Shown here: positions 7,340 through 14,659 of the stretch, in pieces
Layout of the letters: each line of letters opens with the position of its first letter
Numbering within the stretch: the first letter of the stretch is position 1
From: Candidatus Aerophobetes bacterium Ae_b3b
GTDB lineage: Bacteria; Aerophobota; Aerophobia; Aerophobales; AE-B3A
Assembly: GCA_005223085.1 (NCBI GenBank)
Contig: NJBP01000043.1
Location: 1 to 19,487 of the forward strand
Reading direction: 5' to 3'
Length of the DNA stretch: 19,487 nucleotides
The notes under the pieces: generated by a model
The model's database searches: none
The model's input: the letters and a program-made list of their open reading frames with translations, nothing else
What the model was told of the DNA's origin: nothing
Translations under genes and position numbers: made by a program

Positions 7340-7361
7340 CTAAAGTATAAAACTACTTTAG
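7340..7361. promoter_or_regulatory. Candidate operator over the FGGY transcription start
   Basis: Perfect 8-bp inverted repeat CTAAAGTA (7340-7347) / TACTTTAG (7354-7361) with a 6-bp centre, starting directly after the -10 box. Position and symmetry fit a repressor site; as RNA it would also form a small leader hairpin. Confidence 0.5.
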
Positions 7362-7369
7362 GGTCAAAA

Positions 7370-8884
7370 ATGTCTTTCATTTTGGGAATAGATCTGGGGA
7401 CCTCCAGCGTGAAGGCTCTTTTAGTACGCGAAGGAGGAGAGATTATTGCCAGCTCATCCGAGGAATATCCCACTTATTCTCCTCATCCTACCTGGGCCGA
7501 ACAGGACCCAGAGGAATGGTGGGAATCTACTATTAGAGCGGTAAGAAAAGCCGTTCATCAATCCCATATAAAACCTTCCCAAATAAAAGCAGTGGGACTC
7601 TCGGGACAAACTCACGGGACAGTATTGGTAGGGAAAAATCTTCTTCCTTTGAGAAAGGCCATCATCTGGATGGATCAAAGAAGCATTGCTCAGACCCGAT
7701 GGCTTCAACAGAGAATAGGAAAAAGATTATCGCGAATAACCGGCCTTCCCATAGCCACAGGCTTTATGGCTCCTTCACTTCTCTGGATCAGGGAAAATGA
7801 ACCTGGCATCTGGAAAAAAACTTACCAATTTCTTCTTGCCAAGGATTATATAAGACTGAAACTAACGGGAAATTTAGCTAGTGATGTCACCGATGCCGGG
7901 GGAACACTTCTTTTGGATACCGGGAAGAGAAAGTGGTCGCCAGAGATACTCCAGAAACTAGAGATTCCTGCCAGCTTCGCTCCTCCTCTTTACGAATCCT
8001 GCCAGGTCACCGGGAAGATCACCAAAAACGCGGCCAAAGAGATCCCTCTCAAAGAAGGCACCTCCGTGAGTGCTGGAGGAGCAGATCAGATAATGGGAGC
8101 GGTAGGCAATGGTATAGTTGAACCCGGAAGGGTAGCCTGCAGTATTGGAACGGGAGGATTGGTGGTAACCCCCATGGATCATCCTCAAGTAGCTCCTGAT
8201 AAAGGACTACATACTATCCCCCATGCTATACCCGGAAAATGGATTCTCATGGGAGCGATTCTCTCTGGAGGATCCAGCTTGAGCTGGTTTTATAAGCAAG
8301 TGATTTTAGGAAGGGGAAAAACTCTTAAAAGTGAAGATTCTTATCAATCTCTATTCCGAGAAGTTTCACCTACCCCTGCTGCCTCGAAAGGTCTAATATT
8401 TCTTCCTTATCTTAAGGGTGAGCGGACCCCTTATCTTGATCCTCAAGCAAGGGGAGCATTTGTAGGCCTCAGCCTTCAACATGGCAGGAGAGATTTAACT
8501 CGAGCTATAATGGAAGGAGTTGTTTTTGCTTTGAGGCAATCGTTAGAGAAATTCAAAGAGTTAGGAATTGAAATATCCAATGTCACCACCTGGGGAGGAG
8601 GAGCAAAAAATAAACTCTGGCGGCAGATTCAGGCCGATATATTCAACCTACCCATCCTCATTTCTCCCACCCAGGAAGGATCTGCCTATGGTGCCGCCAT
8701 AACAGCGGCGGTAAGCATAGGAATCTATCCCACTATAAAAGAAGCTTGCCAAGAATGGATTAGAATAAAAGAGAAAATTCTACCCAACCCAAAAAATGTG
8801 GAAGTATATAACAAAGCCTATCTGATTTACCGGGGTCTATACTCTAAACTAAAAGATGACTTTCATGGTCTTTCTGAATTATAA
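7370..8884 (+). CDS. xylB: FGGY-family carbohydrate kinase, xylulokinase-like
   Basis: 504 residues, close to the usual 480-510 for xylulokinases. N-terminal phosphate-binding motif is GIDLGTSSVKALLV (residues 6-19). PHPTWAEQDPEEWW, GQTHG (79-83; GQMHG in typical xylulokinase), WMDQRS, KDYIRLKLTG and SDVTDAGGTLLLD follow the xylulokinase pattern closely; Asp239 in SAGGADQIMGAVG is the expected catalytic base. C-terminal ATPase-half motifs GLIFLPYLKGERTPYLDPQARGAF and TWGGGAKNKLWRQIQADIF are intact. It phosphorylates a ketose such as D-xylulose, or a related polyol or deoxyketose; the Met-to-Thr change in GQMHG touches the sugar pocket and keeps the substrate uncertain. It is monocistronic under its own promoter, divergent from the kinase-aldolase unit and convergent with the Gfo/Idh gene. 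Confidence 0.82.
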   Translation: MSFILGIDLGTSSVKALLVREGGEIIASSSEEYPTYSPHPTWAEQDPEEWWESTIRAVRKAVHQSHIKPSQIKAVGLSGQTHGTVLVGKNLLPLRKAIIWMDQRSIAQTRWLQQRIGKRLSRITGLPIATGFMAPSLLWIRENEPGIWKKTYQFLLAKDYIRLKLTGNLASDVTDAGGTLLLDTGKRKWSPEILQKLEIPASFAPPLYESCQVTGKITKNAAKEIPLKEGTSVSAGGADQIMGAVGNGIVEPGRVACSIGTGGLVVTPMDHPQVAPDKGLHTIPHAIPGKWILMGAILSGGSSLSWFYKQVILGRGKTLKSEDSYQSLFREVSPTPAASKGLIFLPYLKGERTPYLDPQARGAFVGLSLQHGRRDLTRAIMEGVVFALRQSLEKFKELGIEISNVTTWGGGAKNKLWRQIQADIFNLPILISPTQEGSAYGAAITAAVSIGIYPTIKEACQEWIRIKEKILPNPKNVEVYNKAYLIYRGLYSKLKDDFHGLSEL

Positions 8885-8930
8885 ATGTCTTAAACTTAAT
8901 TTTATCTTCTTGATATAAAAAGGATATAAA

Positions 8931-10109
8931 TCATTTTTTCTTCGCTTCTACATCAATCCATCTTTCCTCTTTGACTGACTTTTCCACTGCCTCCAGAACT
9001 CTCTGACATTCAACTCCATCGGCAAAATTGGGTGTGGGCATCCTATCTTCATGCAAGGCTTTCATAAAATCATAGACCAGGTGAACAAAGGTATCTCCCC
9101 ACCCGATGATGTGTCCTGGTGGCCACCAGGCTTCTATATAAGGATGAGTAGCTTCGCTAACCTGAATTCTTCTAAACCCCTGCATCCCATCCGGGTCCTC
9201 ACAGGAATAGAACCAGAGCTCATTCATATTCTCAAGCTCAAATAATAGGCTCCCCTTACTCCCATTTATCTCAAGTCTCAAGCCATTCCGCCGGCCATTG
9301 GCAAATCTGGTTGCTTCAAAACAGCCCAAAGCTCCGCTTTTAAATCTGGCTAGAAAAAGAGTAGCATCGTCCACCGTGACTTCTCCCAGTTTCCCTCTTC
9401 TTGATTCTGCAGTAAGGCCGGTGGTAAGCTCCTCGCTCACTTCAAGCTCTGGCCTCTTCTTAATAAATGTCTCCTGCATCCCGACGACTTTAGCAAAATC
9501 TCCCGCCAGATACCGGGCTAAATCTATTATATGGGAATTTAAATCACCATGAGCCCCTGCTCCCGCTTCTTCTTTTTTAAATCGCCAGACCAGAGGAAAC
9601 TCCGGATCAGTGACCCAATCCTGCAGGTACTGAGCCCGGAAATGATAGATTTTCCCCAGGTGTCCTTCTCCAATCAGTTTTTTAGCCAGACCGACAGCGG
9701 GAACTTTTCTATAATTAAAGCAAACCATATGTTTTACCCCGGCTTGCCTCGCTGCCTCCAGCATCTCCTCAGCCTCAGCCAAACTTACTGCTAGCGGCTT
9801 CTCGCAGAGGATATGTTTTCCAGCTTTAGCCGCAGCTACGGCAATTTCCCTATGAGTTGAATTGGGAGTATTGATATCAACCAGACCAATATCTTGGCGC
9901 TGGACAAGTTTTTCCCAGGATGTTTCGTAAGCTTCCCAGTCAAACTTTCGGGCAGCTTCGGAAACAGCAGTCTCTGTTCGGCCACAGATCACCTTCATTA
10001 CCGGCACGGTCTCGGTTTCAAAGAACATAGCCACATCTCGGTAAGCATGTGAATGAGCTTTGCCCATAAACTTATAACCCACCATCCCCACATTGATCTT
10101 TTTTGCCAT
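8931..10109 (-). CDS. Gfo/Idh/MocA-family sugar or inositol dehydrogenase
   Basis: 392 residues. Rossmann fold at the N-terminus (INVGMVGYKFMGKAHSHAYR, dinucleotide loop GYKFMG at residues 11-16), then NTPNSTHREIAVAAAKAGKH and the family hallmark CEKPLAV with Lys104. Downstream, GDLNSHIIDLARYLAGD supplies the Asp and His usually used in catalysis. The C-terminal domain is the beta-sheet half with ATRFANGRRNGLRLEINGSKGSL. Members oxidise a hydroxyl of a sugar, sugar acid or cyclitol with NAD(P). ATG 10109 has a strong GGAGGAG four bases upstream. It has its own promoter, so it need not follow the MttB operon, although no terminator is visible between them. The substrate cannot be read from sequence. 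Confidence 0.88.
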   Translation of the reverse strand: MAKKINVGMVGYKFMGKAHSHAYRDVAMFFETETVPVMKVICGRTETAVSEAARKFDWEAYETSWEKLVQRQDIGLVDINTPNSTHREIAVAAAKAGKHILCEKPLAVSLAEAEEMLEAARQAGVKHMVCFNYRKVPAVGLAKKLIGEGHLGKIYHFRAQYLQDWVTDPEFPLVWRFKKEEAGAGAHGDLNSHIIDLARYLAGDFAKVVGMQETFIKKRPELEVSEELTTGLTAESRRGKLGEVTVDDATLFLARFKSGALGCFEATRFANGRRNGLRLEINGSKGSLLFELENMNELWFYSCEDPDGMQGFRRIQVSEATHPYIEAWWPPGHIIGWGDTFVHLVYDFMKALHEDRMPTPNFADGVECQRVLEAVEKSVKEERWIDVEAKKK

Positions 10110-10161
10110 AAAACTCCTCCTTTTTATCCAACTATTTTATCAATGATAGTTCATCTCAATT

Positions 10162-10189
10162 ATTGTAGCAAATGGAATCTTAGTGTAAA
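10162..10189 (-). promoter_or_regulatory. Sigma-70-type promoter of the Gfo/Idh gene
   Basis: On the minus strand TTTACA (10189-10184), 16-bp spacer, TACAAT (10167-10162), about 53 bp upstream of the ATG at 10109. Confidence 0.65.
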
Positions 10190-10229
10190 GTGAAAGTATT
10201 AGGTGAGGTGAGGTCTTTAATAGGATATT

Positions 10230-11669
10230 TTACCCGGGCAGGCTTTTTTCCTCAAACTCTCTTATAATCTCCCTGAGTCTTGAGCGCACTTTTTCGGTGA
10301 GATTTTTTGGTTGGTGATGGGTAAGTATTTTCTTTGAGATCTCACGGGCTTTTTCTACAACATCTTTCCCGCCATCTTCGATCCATTTCTCATAGACAGA
10401 ACGATTGGATAGCTTCGGCTGCCAATGTTCGCTGCTTCTTAGGTATTTCAAGGTATGTGGCTCCTCTAAGAAGTTCCCCTTGGGTCCTACTCTCTTGATC
10501 ACCTCAAGGGCAATTGTCTGGGGTGAGATCTCAATCCCCTCGACAAGGCGATAAACTATCCCTGCCATCTCATTGTCGAGTACCAGTTGTTCAAAACTTA
10601 CTGTTAAGCCAGTAGCAATCATTCCTGCATTTACCACCAAATTGACTCCTGAAGTAAAAGCACTGTGGAGGGTAAGGAATTTCTCCCAGGCATTTTGCTC
10701 ATCCAGACAATGTGAATCAGAATCAGGACCAATGGTATGAGAGGGGATATGATAGAATCTTGCTAGCTGCGCCCCGGCTATGCGCATGAGAGCTGTCTCA
10801 GGACCTCCGATGACCACATTTGCCTGCCTCATATCAAAAGTAGTCCAGGCGCTTCCATAGACAACAGGGGTTCCTTTTCTCACTAACTGGCTGATTACAA
10901 TGCCGGAAAGCAGCTCCGCATTATGCACTGTCAATACCCCGGCTAAGGTTATGGGTGCCGTAACCCCAGCATAAGGCTGAGGAAGGAAAACAAGGGGAAC
11001 TCCGGCTCTCGCTGCTTCAACCACGGCATCAGCAGCACCCCCTTCCCAGCTTAGAGGACTGGTAGAAGAAAGCTGACAGGTCAAGATAGGAGTTTCTGAG
11101 AAACTTCCATCTCCGACAACTGCTCGGGCCATCCCAATTATAGCCCGGGTAACCTCACAGCTCTCAGGAGAGAAATAGAGATGTTTTTCAGTGTTGTTAA
11201 AGACTGCCTCAACTGCATGAAGTAAAGATGCTTTTGGCACAACATCCTGTGGCATAGCCTGAGCGCTCACCACATGAATATTCTCAAGAGCATCGGCAAG
11301 TCTGGCAAAACGGGCCACATCCTTTTTGGTGGCGGCTCGACGGGTGAGCGTGTTTGAATCAAGTACATATATGGCATTATGACCACTGGCCAAGTGGCTT
11401 TCATTATCTCCCAGAGTCAAAGCCGGATTTTTATTCCTGTCATAGAGGACAATTTCCGAAGGAAGACAATCGAGAGTAATTTCAATCAAATCTTTAGGGA
11501 TTCTCACCCGTTTTCTCTCAAGATCAACTTTGGCCCCAGCCTCTTTTAATAACTCGACAACTTTCTTGCTGTGGATCGCCATTCCTGTCTCTGAGAGAAG
11601 CTTTAAAGAAGCCTGGTGAATCCTTGACAAATCATCTTCAGAAAGAATCTTATACCTATTGAGTCTCAC
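10230..11669 (-). CDS. MttB-like (COG5598) trimethylamine methyltransferase family protein, non-pyrrolysine type
   Basis: About 479 residues from the chosen GTG. It matches the MttB superfamily end to end: KILSEDDLSRIHQASLKLL, VPLVFLPQPYAGVTAPITLAGV, ANVVIGGPETALMRIAGAQLARFY and VNAGMIATGLTVSFEQLVLDNEMAG. Archaeal MttB has an in-frame amber (pyrrolysine) codon near residue 334; here the equivalent stretch reads SDSHCLDEQNAWEK with no stop, so this is a non-pyrrolysine homologue. Characterised relatives such as MtgB demethylate quaternary amines (glycine betaine and similar), passing the methyl group to a corrinoid protein. Start: the frame opens at TTG 11684, but GTG 11669 is preceded by AAGGAG with a 6-nt gap and gives MRLNRYKILSEDDL, so I prefer it. 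It is the last gene of the Pot-like transporter operon (25 bp after the permease stop), which implies its substrate is the imported one. Confidence 0.88.
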   Translation of the reverse strand: MRLNRYKILSEDDLSRIHQASLKLLSETGMAIHSKKVVELLKEAGAKVDLERKRVRIPKDLIEITLDCLPSEIVLYDRNKNPALTLGDNESHLASGHNAIYVLDSNTLTRRAATKKDVARFARLADALENIHVVSAQAMPQDVVPKASLLHAVEAVFNNTEKHLYFSPESCEVTRAIIGMARAVVGDGSFSETPILTCQLSSTSPLSWEGGAADAVVEAARAGVPLVFLPQPYAGVTAPITLAGVLTVHNAELLSGIVISQLVRKGTPVVYGSAWTTFDMRQANVVIGGPETALMRIAGAQLARFYHIPSHTIGPDSDSHCLDEQNAWEKFLTLHSAFTSGVNLVVNAGMIATGLTVSFEQLVLDNEMAGIVYRLVEGIEISPQTIALEVIKRVGPKGNFLEEPHTLKYLRSSEHWQPKLSNRSVYEKWIEDGGKDVVEKAREISKKILTHHQPKNLTEKVRSRLREIIREFEEKSLPG

Positions 11670-11694
11670 TCTTTGCTCCTTCAATCATTCGACT

Positions 11695-12486
11695 TTATAG
11701 TTCCTCTCGGACGGCCGTAAATTTAGCCATTAAAACTATTAAAACCATAGCAAAAGTTAGCACCACGGTCGAAATAGCGAACACCTGCGGGGACAGACCA
11801 AAACGCATCATGCCGTAGATAAACACGGGAAGAGTTGTCCAGGTACCAGTCAAAAAATAGGTAATGATAATCTCATCAAAAGACATAGTAAATGCGAGGA
11901 GTGCCCCCCCGATTATGGCAGTTCGTATCATAGGAAGCGTCACATACCAAAAGATTTTGACCGGAGTCGCTCCAAGATCTTTTGCCGCATACTCAAATGA
12001 TCTTGGCAGTCTTTGGAGTCTGCTGGCTACTTGAAACATTATCACTGGTGTAGTAAAGCATACGTGTCCCATTAAAATCGAAAACATGGACAATTCAAAA
12101 CCCAGGTTCATAAACAGTATCAGTAAAGCTATACCCAAAATAATTCCTGGTAGAATCAGAGGTAACTGGGAAAGGCTCCTGAAAAGCTGCTTTCCTGGAA
12201 AATTCGCTCTTACTAAAAAAAAGGCGCCACTCGTCCCAACAACGACGGCAATGCTCACTGCCGTAAGACTCACCTGTAATGAATGTATAAGTGCCGCGAT
12301 TAGAGCTTCATCGTTAAACAATTTAATATACCACCTGGTAGTAAAACCAGAAAACCCAACAATAGATTTTGTAGGACTAAAAGAAAAAACTATTACCACC
12401 GCTAAGGGTAAGTAAAGAAAAGAATAAGCTAAGACAGCATAAATCCCCAGGGGCGATAATTTAAATTTTCTTCTCTCTTTTTTCAT
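11695..12486 (-). CDS. ABC transporter permease, spermidine/putrescine (PotC) type
   Basis: 263 residues with six hydrophobic segments, beginning LSPLGIYAVLAYSFLYLPLAVVIVFSF. The coupling (EAA) loop FEYAAKDLGATPVKIFWYVTLP, which contacts the ATPase, is clear around residues 165-185. Length and the opening LPLAVVIVFSFSPTKS...GFTTRWYIKLF are typical of the second permease (PotC/YdcV-like) of polyamine-type importers. Located in the inner membrane. It follows the PotB-like permease after 36 bp and precedes the MttB homologue. The ribosome binding site (AGAAAG) is weak, so translational coupling within the operon is likely. Substrate is inferred only from the neighbours. Confidence 0.9.
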   Translation of the reverse strand: MKKERRKFKLSPLGIYAVLAYSFLYLPLAVVIVFSFSPTKSIVGFSGFTTRWYIKLFNDEALIAALIHSLQVSLTAVSIAVVVGTSGAFFLVRANFPGKQLFRSLSQLPLILPGIILGIALLILFMNLGFELSMFSILMGHVCFTTPVIMFQVASRLQRLPRSFEYAAKDLGATPVKIFWYVTLPMIRTAIIGGALLAFTMSFDEIIITYFLTGTWTTLPVFIYGMMRFGLSPQVFAISTVVLTFAMVLIVLMAKFTAVREEL

Positions 12487-12522
12487 CTTTCTGCGCTTGT
12501 ATTTCTCTATATTTCTTTTAAG

Positions 12523-13425
12523 TTATTCGTATAACATCCCCTCTCGTGAGCCAAATTTCTGGGTTATGGCCAAAATCACTGCCGCAATAGAAAACAAAAT
12601 AAAGCCTAAAGCAGCACCTAATGGCCAATTGAAGGCAAAGCCAAATTGCGACCAGATAATATTTCCGAGCATCATTCCTCCAGTTCCACCCAATTGCATA
12701 GGGATAATGTAATCACCGAGAGAAATTATAAATGCCAGCATAAATCCTGTAAGTAGACCGGGAATACAAAGGGGTAATATTACGTTTATAAAAGTGTGAA
12801 ACTCATTGGCTCCGAGATCCCTGGCGGCATCAATTAAATTTACAGGAATCTTTTCCAGAGCAGTGTATAAGGGAATGAATACGAAGGGAATAGAAATATA
12901 AGTTAAAGTGATGGCTACGGCGAACTGATTATATAATAAAAATGATAGAGGCTCTTTTATTAAGCCAAGTGCCATTAAAGTCGAATTAATCAAACCCTTG
13001 TTGCCCAGTATTGCCCTCCAGGCAATTATCCTCACCAGGTAACTTATCCATAAAGGGGCTATTATCAACATAAAAAGTAAATGTCTTCCCTTTCTTATCT
13101 TTCTCGAAATATAGTAAGCTAAGGGGTAGCTGGCGAAAATGGCCAGAGTCGATGCAATCAAAGCTATCCTAAAGCTTCTTAAAAGTATCTTGACATACGA
13201 TGGCTTCTTCAAAATCTCCAAATAGTTGGAAAGAGTTAAAATATTTGAGATATCATATCCTACCTTCTGTCTGAAACTCATAATTAGCATCAAAATTACT
13301 GGAGTAATTATTATTATGAGAAGCCAGAAAATAATAGGAATTCCCATTATGTAAGAACGGGGTTTATCGAACACTCCTCTCTTTTTCCCCCTCTTATTAT
13401 TTGGTAATTCTTTCATCGATTTCAC
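12523..13425 (-). CDS. ABC transporter permease, spermidine/putrescine (PotB) type
   Basis: About 300 residues, inner-membrane permease with a basic N-terminal tail (NNKRGKKRG), first membrane span IPIIFWLLIIIITPVILMLI, further spans, and the EAA loop DAARDLGANEFHTFINVILPL. It pairs with the PotC-like permease to form the heterodimeric channel. Three in-frame starts lie close together: TTG 13431, GTG 13425 and ATG 13416. The AAAGGG site ends 8 nt before the GTG, so I placed the start there; the choice changes only 2-5 residues. It starts about 12 bp after the ATPase stop, within the same operon. Confidence 0.9.
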   Translation of the reverse strand: MKSMKELPNNKRGKKRGVFDKPRSYIMGIPIIFWLLIIIITPVILMLIMSFRQKVGYDISNILTLSNYLEILKKPSYVKILLRSFRIALIASTLAIFASYPLAYYISRKIRKGRHLLFMLIIAPLWISYLVRIIAWRAILGNKGLINSTLMALGLIKEPLSFLLYNQFAVAITLTYISIPFVFIPLYTALEKIPVNLIDAARDLGANEFHTFINVILPLCIPGLLTGFMLAFIISLGDYIIPMQLGGTGGMMLGNIIWSQFGFAFNWPLGAALGFILFSIAAVILAITQKFGSREGMLYE

Positions 13426-13437
13426 CGACAAAACCCT

Positions 13438-14556
13438 TTATTCATATTGAATCATATCCTTCTTCATACTAATGGGAAAAACCTGAACATCTTCCGGGTT
13501 CCACCCTATTTTTACCCTATTACCCACTTTTTGAGACTTATCCCAAACTTTGTAATCGACAAGCGAACGCACCTCGCACTTGTCGAATTTGGCTGTAACT
13601 TCAAAATTATTCCCTTTGAATACAATTCTGCTTATCTCTGCTTCAATGACATTTTTTAGGGACTGTAGGGGGTTTACATGAACTTTCTCGGGACGGATAC
13701 TTACCAGTACACCATCATTCAACGAAATCTTTTGATCGTTATTCTTGCAGAGGATGTTTTTGTTTGAGACCGACACTTCTACAGTGTCTGAAGACGGTAT
13801 TGACGCAACTAGTCCTTCCAAAAAATTCATCTCTCCTATGAATGAAGCTACAAAAGCGGTCGCGGGATTATTATAAATCTCATCCGGAGTACCGATTTGG
13901 TGGATTAGCCCTTGAGACATCACGGCTATTCGGTCGCTCATGGTAATCGCTTCTGTCTGGTCATGGGTAACATATATAAAGGTAATATTTAGGTTTCTCT
14001 GAATATCTTTCAAAACTTTTTGCATGGATACTCTAAGCTTAAAGTCAAGAGCACCTAACGGTTCATCCAATAAGAGAACTCTTGGCTCATTAACCAGTGC
14101 CCGAGCCGAGGCCACCCTCTGTCTTTGTCCACCAGAAACCTGACTGGAATATCTTTTCTCGAAACCTTCCAAATTGACCAGCTTTAGCACTTTTTTAATC
14201 CTTGGATCAGCTTCTTTTTTGGAAATTTTCCGCATTTTTAAGGGAAAGTAGACATTATCGTAAACGCTCATATGGGGAAATATAGCATAATCTTGAAAAA
14301 CAGTATTCACATTGCGGCGATGAGCGGGAACATTAGTAACATCCCCTCCTTCTAAGAAAACCTTGCCTTCGTCCGGTTCTTCAAGCCCAGCGATTATTCT
14401 CAGAGTAGTAGTTTTTCCACAGCCGGAAGGTCCTAATAGTGAAAAAAATTCACCCGCTTTTATTTTAATATTGCAATTATTAACAGCTATAGTATCTTTA
14501 TATATCTTGGTAACTTCTACTAATTCGACCTGCCATTTAGATTCTTTATCTTTCAT
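13438..14556 (-). CDS. potA: ABC transporter ATP-binding protein, spermidine/putrescine (PotA) type
   Basis: 372 residues. Walker A GPSGCGKTT (residues 42-50), Q-loop within NTVFQDYAIFPHMSVYDNV, ABC signature VSGGQRQRVASARAL, Walker B VLLLDEPLGALD and the switch histidine in YVTHDQTEA are all intact. The C-terminal ~120 residues (from about 245) form the TOBE-type regulatory domain of PotA/UgpC/MalK-class ATPases, with VSIRPEKVHV typical of PotA. It energises import through the two downstream permeases. The binding-protein gene lies 103 bp upstream, separated by a strong hairpin (14605-14640). The ribosome binding site is weak. Polyamine-type family assignment is firm; the actual solute is not known. 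Confidence 0.9.
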   Translation of the reverse strand: MKDKESKWQVELVEVTKIYKDTIAVNNCNIKIKAGEFFSLLGPSGCGKTTTLRIIAGLEEPDEGKVFLEGGDVTNVPAHRRNVNTVFQDYAIFPHMSVYDNVYFPLKMRKISKKEADPRIKKVLKLVNLEGFEKRYSSQVSGGQRQRVASARALVNEPRVLLLDEPLGALDFKLRVSMQKVLKDIQRNLNITFIYVTHDQTEAITMSDRIAVMSQGLIHQIGTPDEIYNNPATAFVASFIGEMNFLEGLVASIPSSDTVEVSVSNKNILCKNNDQKISLNDGVLVSIRPEKVHVNPLQSLKNVIEAEISRIVFKGNNFEVTAKFDKCEVRSLVDYKVWDKSQKVGNRVKIGWNPEDVQVFPISMKKDMIQYE

Positions 14557-14604
14557 TTGATCCGTCTTTCCCTAGATTTATTTGGATGTAACCGAATATC
14601 AATA

Positions 14605-14640
14605 TCCTCTGGTCCTGACAGATACATCAGGACCAGAGGA
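14605..14640 (-). promoter_or_regulatory. Intercistronic RNA hairpin between binding-protein and ATPase genes
   Basis: Perfect 14-bp inverted repeat, TCCTCTGGTCCTGA (14605-14618) and TCAGGACCAGAGGA (14627-14640), with an 8-nt loop. It sits 19 nt after the binding-protein stop codon and 48 nt before the ATPase ATG. In the transcribed direction it is followed by TATTGATATTCGG rather than a U-run, so it is more likely a partial terminator or 3'-end stabiliser than a full intrinsic terminator. Confidence 0.8.
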
Positions 14641-14659
14641 AAACTAACTCACCCTCTAC

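Larger units (their letters stand above)
7027..7369. other. Divergent regulatory region between kinase-aldolase and FGGY units
   Basis: No gene is visible in these 343 bp. It holds the minus-strand kinase promoter with a ~125-nt leader, a nested palindromic element (7215-7272), the FGGY promoter and an 8-bp inverted repeat over the FGGY start point. Within the kinase leader two 12-bp near-copies, CTACCTTTCCTG (7056-7067) and CTAACTTTCCTG (7075-7086), lie 19 bp apart. Confidence 0.7.

Noticed and set aside
7027-7369. CRISPR or riboswitch in the divergent region
   Set aside because: No array of repeats with spacers, and no conserved riboswitch core that I could recognise; the palindromes explain the visible structure.
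8885-8930. Bidirectional terminator between the FGGY and Gfo/Idh genes
   Set aside because: The region has a direct repeat (GATATAAA twice) but no inverted repeat able to form a hairpin.
10230-11684. Pyrrolysine-containing MttB
   Set aside because: There is no in-frame TAG; the region equivalent to the pyrrolysine site is read through with ordinary codons.
11656-11688. ATG at 11688 as a start for the MttB-like gene
   Set aside because: It is in another frame and stops after ten codons; the GTG at 11669 has a proper ribosome binding site in the correct frame.
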